Of a DNA stretch of 34,308 nt, positions 30,187 to 34,308 are shown piece after piece. The DNA comes from JBASRP01 sp044866075. GTDB lineage: Bacteria > Actinomycetota > AC-67. The stretch is taken from assembly GCA_044866075.1 (NCBI GenBank), contig JBIOTQ010000143.1, positions 1 through 34,308 on the forward strand. Reading direction: 5' to 3'. The first letter of the stretch is position 1; every line of letters starts with the position of its first letter. The notes under the pieces were generated by a model that saw only the letters and a program-made list of their open reading frames with translations, had not been told where the DNA came from and made no database searches. The translations under genes and the position numbers were made by a program.

Positions 30187-31140
30187 TCAGCGCAGCCCCG
30201 GAAGGATCTCGCGCTCGTAGAACCCGAAGAAACTCTCTTGGTCGGGCCCGATCTGATGGACGTAGACGTGGTCGTAGCCCGCGTCGACGTACCCCCGGAT
30301 GATCTTCCGGTGTGCCTCCGGGTCCGGTCCGCACGTCAGCGCCTTGCACACGTGGTCCTCAGAGAGCAGCTCCGCGGCCTGCTCGAAGTGGCGCGGCAGC
30401 GCGAGCTCGACGCCGAGCTCGCCCGGGAGCGCGCTGTTCGGCCACCACTCCCGTGCGATCTTCTTCGCCTGCTCCTCCGACGCGTCGTAACAGACGTGCA
30501 GCATCCCGATCTTCGGCTTGCCGCGGCCGCCCGCCTCGTCGAAGTCACCCAGCAGGTTCGGATCCGGCTTCGTCGAGATGAGCCCGTCGTTCCTCGCGGC
30601 GAGCTCGACGGCGTTGTCTCCCTTTGCCGCGACGTAGATCGGCGGCGGCTCGCCGCCGGCGTCGTAGATGCGCGCGCCCTCGACGCGGTAGTAGTTCCCG
30701 CGATGTGTCGTTTCTTCGCCCGACCACAGCGCGCGGATAAGGTCGATCGCTTCCGTCAGCATCGCGAGACGCTCGTCGCCGGCCGGCCAGCGATCGCCGA
30801 GGACGTGCTCGTTGAGATTCTCGCCGGTGCCGAGCCCGAGCCAGAACCGGCCGGGCATCATCGCGCAGGCCGTCGCGGCCGCGTGCGCCACCAGCGCGGG
30901 GTGGAACCTGATCGTCGGACACGTGACGCCGGTGCCGACCGGGATACGTTCGGTCTCGCGCGCGATCGCGCCCAGCACGGACCACACGAAAGGCGAATGG
31001 CCCTGCCGGTCGGTCCAGGGATGGTAGTGGTCCGAGATCATCAGGAAATCGAACCCGCTCTCTTCCGCACGTCGCGCGAAGCCGACGAGATCGTTCGGCC
31101 CATGCTCTTCGCTCGACAGCGCGTATCCGATCTTCGTCAC
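30187..31140 (-). CDS. F420-dependent oxidoreductase, glucose-6-phosphate dehydrogenase-like (LLM class)
   Basis: 317-aa luciferase-like TIM barrel. It starts KIGYALSSEEHGPNDLVGFA and has MISDHYHPWTDRQGHSPFVW, VGTGVTCPTIRFHPA, LGLGTGENLNEHVLGDRWP and GDNAVELAARNDGLIST, the layout of the F420-dependent G6PDH-type subfamily. This implies that the host makes cofactor F420. Whether glucose 6-phosphate is the actual substrate is uncertain because many paralogues differ. GTG 31140 has GGGGTGA upstream. It converges on the topoisomerase gene. Confidence 0.88.
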   Translation of the reverse strand: MTKIGYALSSEEHGPNDLVGFARRAEESGFDFLMISDHYHPWTDRQGHSPFVWSVLGAIARETERIPVGTGVTCPTIRFHPALVAHAAATACAMMPGRFWLGLGTGENLNEHVLGDRWPAGDERLAMLTEAIDLIRALWSGEETTHRGNYYRVEGARIYDAGGEPPPIYVAAKGDNAVELAARNDGLISTKPDPNLLGDFDEAGGRGKPKIGMLHVCYDASEEQAKKIAREWWPNSALPGELGVELALPRHFEQAAELLSEDHVCKALTCGPDPEAHRKIIRGYVDAGYDHVYVHQIGPDQESFFGFYEREILPGLR

Positions 31141-31164
31141 GGCTCACCCCTTCGGGAAAGCGAA

Positions 31165-31192
31165 TGTGCCGGGAACCCGGTTCCCCGGCACA
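31165..31192 (-). terminator. Strong hairpin downstream of DUF6458
   Basis: Arms TGTGCCGGG (31165-31173) and CCCGGCACA (31184-31192) pair perfectly over 9 bp, with inner AAC/GTT adding three pairs. It is 20 bp past the DUF6458 stop on the minus strand and 25 bp before the F420 enzyme start. Only a weak T-rich run (TTCGCTTTCCC) follows, so termination efficiency is uncertain. Confidence 0.55.
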
Positions 31193-31211
31193 TCCGCCAC
31201 AAATCCTTCAG

Positions 31212-31448
31212 CTAGTGATGGTGATGGACGTCGTGTCCGTCTCCGCCCACAACGATCGTCTCGTCGCGACGACCACCCCAGCCGCCCCACGAGCTCCAGA
31301 AGATAAGTGAGAGAAGAACGCCGACGGCGCCTACGATCATGAGGATGACTCCGACCGCATCAAGATCGATCCCACGCGTGTTTGTTTCGACGGCGAACGC
31401 GAGGATCGCGCCGACGGCGAAAAGGAAGATGCTCACACCGATGCCCAT
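31212..31448 (-). CDS. DUF6458 family small membrane protein
   Basis: 78 aa. Two membrane helices (about 4-20 and 30-50) frame the conserved loop VETNTRGIDLDAVG, the DUF6458 pattern of actinobacteria. A cytoplasmic tail rich in Gly, Asp and His ends HDVHHHH and might bind metal. GGAGG precedes the ATG. A sigma-B/F-type promoter lies 28 bp upstream, suggesting stress induction. Function of the family is unknown. Confidence 0.82.
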   Translation of the reverse strand: MGIGVSIFLFAVGAILAFAVETNTRGIDLDAVGVILMIVGAVGVLLSLIFWSSWGGWGGRRDETIVVGGDGHDVHHHH

Positions 31449-31475
31449 GTGCTCGCCTCCTTTCTGCCGCTCTAC

Positions 31476-31501
31476 TTACCCCGTTGGAACGGTGCGCTAA
31501 C
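31476..31501 (-). promoter_or_regulatory. Sigma-B/sigma-F-type promoter of DUF6458
   Basis: Minus strand: GTTAGC (31501-31496), 14-nt spacer, GGGTAA (31481-31476). One base differs from GTTT in the -35 core. The -10 with downstream bases, GGGTAAGTAGAG, is identical to the box before the RsbW-like gene. The -35 hexamer overlaps the udgX stop codon (31497-31499). Confidence 0.62.
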
Positions 31502-32165
31502 GCGCATGGCCCGCGGCGCGGGGCCGCGATCCGAGCTTGCGCGCGACCGCGCGCAGATCGCGGACGAACGCCGCGCGCTCGCGGCGGCGCGTGTCATCGT
31601 CGGGCGCGCGAAGGATGGACGAGGGGTGCACGGTCACGGTGATCCAGTCCGCGAGATCCGACTCGAGGAACTTGCCCCGGTTCGCGCCGACCGTCGTCTT
31701 CGATCCGAGGAGCGCTTGCGCGGCGGTCGCGCCAAGGCACACCAGTCCGCTGGGCCGCAGGACGGCGACCTCCGCGTCGAGCCACGGACGGCAGGCGCGG
31801 ATCTCTTCGGAGTTCGGCTTCTTGTGGATGCGGCGCTTGCCCCGCCGCATGAACTTGAAGTGCTTCACAACGTTCGTGATGTACACGTCCTCGCGGTCGA
31901 TACCCGCTTCCGCCAGCGCGTCGTCGAGCAGGCGGCCGGCCGGCCCCACGAACGGATGTCCTTGCCGATCCTCGGCGTCGCCGGGCTGCTCGCCCACGAG
32001 GACGAGCTCCACGTGCGCGGCGCCCTCGCCGAAGACGGTCTGCGTCGCATCACGGTAGAGGTGACAGGCGCGGCACTCTTTCGCGGCATCCCGGAGCTTG
32101 CGGATCGTCGGGCGCGGGGGGATCTGCTCCTCGACGGGAGGACCGAGCGCGGCGTCGACCGCCAT
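31497..32165 (-). CDS. udgX: UdgX-type uracil-DNA glycosylase
   Basis: 222 aa. GEQPGDAEDRQGHPFVGPAG (58-77) is the family 4/UdgX catalytic loop. The insertion KRRIHKKP (110-117) carries the histidine (H114) that in Mycobacterium UdgX forms a covalent bond to uracil-DNA. HPSSILR (180-186) is the minor-groove loop. Four cysteines (C31, C34, C125, C143) can hold the 4Fe-4S cluster. I prefer ATG 32165 to ATG 32201 because the 12 intervening codons are unusually AT-rich at third positions (TTT, GTA, AGT, AAA), unlike coding here. It follows the PQQ-type gene by 50 bp. Confidence 0.92.
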   Translation of the reverse strand: MAVDAALGPPVEEQIPPRPTIRKLRDAAKECRACHLYRDATQTVFGEGAAHVELVLVGEQPGDAEDRQGHPFVGPAGRLLDDALAEAGIDREDVYITNVVKHFKFMRRGKRRIHKKPNSEEIRACRPWLDAEVAVLRPSGLVCLGATAAQALLGSKTTVGANRGKFLESDLADWITVTVHPSSILRAPDDDTRRRERAAFVRDLRAVARKLGSRPRAAGHAR

Positions 32166-32215
32166 ACTTTTTGGTTTCTCACTTACGCCGGCCACAAACA
32201 TCGGCCGGGGACGAG

Positions 32216-34108
32216 CTAGATCGCCAGCAGCGTTCCGGTCATCCGGGGATGGATGGAGCAGTAGAAGCCGTACCTCTGTCCCGCCTCGAGGTGCGAAGCG
32301 AACGTCACCGGCGACTGCCCCCCGAGACCCACGACGGCGCTCGAGAACAGTCCGTCCGCCGAGCGGACGTCATGCGGCGCCGCGTCGAGGTTCAGGAATG
32401 AAAGAGCCTCATCGCCCGCCTGGACGACGCTGACGGGTGTCCCGTACGTGGTCAGCACCGACCCGGGAACCGCGACCACGGTGAGGCCGCTTCCGCCGGG
32501 AAGCTCGGGAAGGCCCGGCGGCTGCGGGCCGCCTCCGCCGCCGGGTCGGAACGCGACGACGCCGCCGTCGGTTCCGCCGCCCGTCCCGATGGACGCGTAC
32601 ACGGTGTTCCGGGCGAGGGCGACGCCGCCGAACGACGGCAGGACGGGATTCCCGCCGGCGCCGAGACCCATCGGTCGATGAAGCACGGGAAGACCCGTGG
32701 CCGCGTCGTAGGCGTCGAGGAACCCTTTCAGATCCACGGTGTACACCACGCCGTTCGCCGACGAGACCGGCTGGCCGTAATGGAGCACGTCGACCACGGG
32801 CGCGAACCATCGGTATCCCCCGTCCGCAGCGTCGAGCGACCACAGGATGCCGGCCGGCGTGATTGGGCCGGTGATCGAAGAGCCGTCGTACGCCGCGCTC
32901 CCGACGACCCCGCCGACGGCACTCGGGTTGCCGACCAGCGCGTTCCAGGCGGGCTCCATCGTGTCCGCGAAGGCCGCGTGATAGACGCCCGACTTCTGAC
33001 CGGCCCCGACGATCGTCCGCCCACCGACCTTGAAGAGATTGACCGACGTACCGAAGTCGAGATCCAGATCGAAGCACGAACCGAGACCCTGGGGGTAGGC
33101 GTTCGGCGCTGCCGCGACGCATGGCTGGTCCGCGAACTGGGTGAAATACTCGTCCACGTTCCCCTGATATGAGGCGACGATCGTTCCGAAGGTCGAACGA
33201 CTGCGATCGAGGTCGAACTTCACGATCGCGTCCGTGTTGGGGTGTTGCACCTCGGGCTGGAACGGGTTCCCGGTCGCCGCGTAGGCGTACTTCGTCGTCG
33301 TATCGATGGCGGGGGTCGGCGCCCAGACCGCGCCGCCCGCGTACCCCTGGCCCCAGACCGCTTCGGGTATCGTCCAGATCTTCCGCACGATCGCGCCGGT
33401 CTCGGAATCGACGATCATGATGCTGCCGTGGAAGGCGTGCCGTGCCTCTTCGCTACCGAGCTCCGCGGCCCCGCCCGACACGCCGAAGATGACCATCGGC
33501 GCCAGGGCGTCGCCCGGATCGTCGTCGTACACGACGGGACTCGAGTAGATCTCCGAGCCCTCCTGGGTGTCGACGACGGTTGCTTGCGCCCACGCCGGCT
33601 GGCCGGTCTGTTGGTCGAGCGCCATCACGAAGGGCGACGAGGTTCGCGCGACGCCGACGAACACCTTTCCCGCCCCGACCCCGATGGACCCGAAGATCCC
33701 GCCTTGCCAGAAGCTCGACTCGTCCGCAAGGCGGGTCTTCCACACGAGGTCGCCGGTGTCCGCGTTGAGAGCGAAGACCCAACCCGTCGTCGTTCCGAGG
33801 TACACGCAGCCGTCGGCGACGACGGGCGTACCGGTGACGTCCCCGTCGGCTTGCACGGCGGACGGCGCGAACCGCCAAACCGGAGCCAGCGTCGCCGCCT
33901 CGCCAGTGCCGATGGTCGTCTCCACCGCCTGGTGACGCGTGTTGGAGAAGTCCCCGCCGTAGGTACGCCATTCCCCCCCAGGCCAGACTCCGCCCCCGGG
34001 TGTCGTAGTCGGCGCGCATCCGACGGCTCCGCGCGTCGCGACGGGCGCCAGGCAGGCGACCGTCAGCGTGGCCACCAGGAGCGCCGTTCGGAAAAGTCGT
34101 GCGCGCAT
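32216..34108 (-). CDS. Exported PQQ-type beta-propeller protein with C-terminal blue-copper domain
   Basis: 630 aa. An N-terminal signal peptide (RLFRTALLVATLTVACLAP, then ATRGAVG) directs export. Residues about 45-530 carry repeats typical of PQQ-binding propellers, for example VYLGTTTGWVFALNADTGDLVWKT (two pieces: VYLGTTTGWVFALNADTG, LVWKT) and VYTVDLKGFLDAYDAATG. After a Gly/Pro linker (about 525-545) comes a cupredoxin: H579 in APHDV plus C617, H620 and M623 in FYCSIHPRM, a complete type 1 copper ligand set. It may be an electron-transferring dehydrogenase or a binding protein; PQQ use is not certain. AGGAGGA overlaps the upstream gene's stop, so it is in an operon with it. Confidence 0.85.
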   Translation of the reverse strand: MRARLFRTALLVATLTVACLAPVATRGAVGCAPTTTPGGGVWPGGEWRTYGGDFSNTRHQAVETTIGTGEAATLAPVWRFAPSAVQADGDVTGTPVVADGCVYLGTTTGWVFALNADTGDLVWKTRLADESSFWQGGIFGSIGVGAGKVFVGVARTSSPFVMALDQQTGQPAWAQATVVDTQEGSEIYSSPVVYDDDPGDALAPMVIFGVSGGAAELGSEEARHAFHGSIMIVDSETGAIVRKIWTIPEAVWGQGYAGGAVWAPTPAIDTTTKYAYAATGNPFQPEVQHPNTDAIVKFDLDRSRSTFGTIVASYQGNVDEYFTQFADQPCVAAAPNAYPQGLGSCFDLDLDFGTSVNLFKVGGRTIVGAGQKSGVYHAAFADTMEPAWNALVGNPSAVGGVVGSAAYDGSSITGPITPAGILWSLDAADGGYRWFAPVVDVLHYGQPVSSANGVVYTVDLKGFLDAYDAATGLPVLHRPMGLGAGGNPVLPSFGGVALARNTVYASIGTGGGTDGGVVAFRPGGGGGPQPPGLPELPGGSGLTVVAVPGSVLTTYGTPVSVVQAGDEALSFLNLDAAPHDVRSADGLFSSAVVGLGGQSPVTFASHLEAGQRYGFYCSIHPRMTGTLLAI

Positions 34109-34115
34109 GTTCCTC

Positions 34116-34308
34116 CTATGGGCCCCACGGTTTCGACGCGAGGTCTCGGAACAGCTCGCGCCGCGTCCGGTAGCCGGGGATCGCGTTCGAGCGAAGCGGC
34201 GCCGCCTGCCGCGGGTCGGGAGTCAGCGGGTTGATCAGGTACTCGTTTCGGATCTCTTGAACCCTGTTGCAGTCGATGGCCTGAAGCTCTTTGTCGGGGT
34301 CCATTCGA
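34116..34308 (-). CDS. Unidentified protein, C-terminal 63+ residues (5' end outside window)
   Basis: The frame stays open past the window edge, so the ATG at 34304 is probably internal. The visible part includes AIDCNRVQEIRNEYLINPL and PGYRTRRELFRDLASKPWG, with no recognised domain. Its TAG (34118-34116) overlaps the ribosome-binding site of the propeller/copper gene (TAGGAGGAACATG), which implies co-transcription and a possible shared exported redox role. Confidence 0.6.
   Translation of the reverse strand, partial: RMDPDKELQAIDCNRVQEIRNEYLINPLTPDPRQAAPLRSNAIPGYRTRRELFRDLASKPWGP

Noticed and set aside
34116..34304. Complete 62-aa gene
   Set aside because: The reading frame remains open past the ATG to the window end, so it is more likely the C-terminus of a longer protein.
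1..34308. CRISPR array, insertion sequence, prophage or defence island
   Set aside because: No spaced direct repeats, transposase, integrase, terminal inverted repeats or defence-protein motifs were seen; gene content is metabolic, repair and envelope functions with uniform composition.

Overview
This window reads as chromosomal DNA of a high-GC actinobacterium, probably an uncultured soil-type lineage. Pointers are the argS-lysA-hom-thrC-thrB gene order, an F420-dependent oxidoreductase of the glucose-6-phosphate dehydrogenase type, actinobacterial DUF5317 and DUF6458 membrane proteins, an LAxTG surface anchor as used by class E sortases, a LigC/PrimPolC pair and many GTG starts. I cannot name the class from sequence alone. 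I see no phage, transposon, integrase, CRISPR or rRNA. One tRNA is present, tRNA-Arg(CCG).

Layout. (1) 1-12246, minus strand: a long directional block starting with a single-domain response regulator, then argS, lysA, an RsbW-like anti-sigma kinase, a small charged protein, hom, thrC, thrB, a glycogen-debranching-type glucosidase, a metallophosphoesterase, cyclic 2,3-diphosphoglycerate synthetase and the first codons of 2-phosphoglycerate kinase. It joins aspartate-family amino-acid synthesis to carbon storage and a phosphoglycerate solute pathway. (2) 12305-17132: tRNA-Arg, a methyltransferase coupled to a phosphofructokinase with pyrophosphate-type residues, and a large secreted LAATG-anchored protein. 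(3) 17265-23923: a YjbR protein, then a divergent fatty-acyl/CoA degradation cluster (two acyl-CoA ligases, a hotdog hydratase, an acyl-CoA dehydrogenase and a NIPSNAP-like protein). Its divergent control region holds a palindrome and a G-rich triple tandem repeat. (4) 24034-26528: small proteins including a 30-residue membrane peptide, DUF5317, and a ferritin-like/VIT1 iron exporter. (5) 26615-32165: DNA maintenance genes (KGG-tailed basic protein, LigC, PrimPolC, topoisomerase IB, UdgX) interspersed with the F420 oxidoreductase and DUF6458. (6) 32216-34308: an exported PQQ-type propeller fused to a blue-copper domain, and the 3' end of another gene.

The most interesting pattern crosses these regions. 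Three small, otherwise unconnected genes (83-aa charged protein, KGG-tailed basic protein, DUF6458) each have an intergenic promoter of the sigma-B/sigma-F form, GTTT-like hexamer, exactly 14 nt, GGGTAN. The RsbW-like kinase gene has a GGGTAA box sharing 12 identical bases with the DUF6458 promoter. This suggests a general-stress regulon with part of its own control circuit in the window. A second theme is base-excision repair: UdgX, PrimPolC and LigC within about 5 kb, with no Ku.
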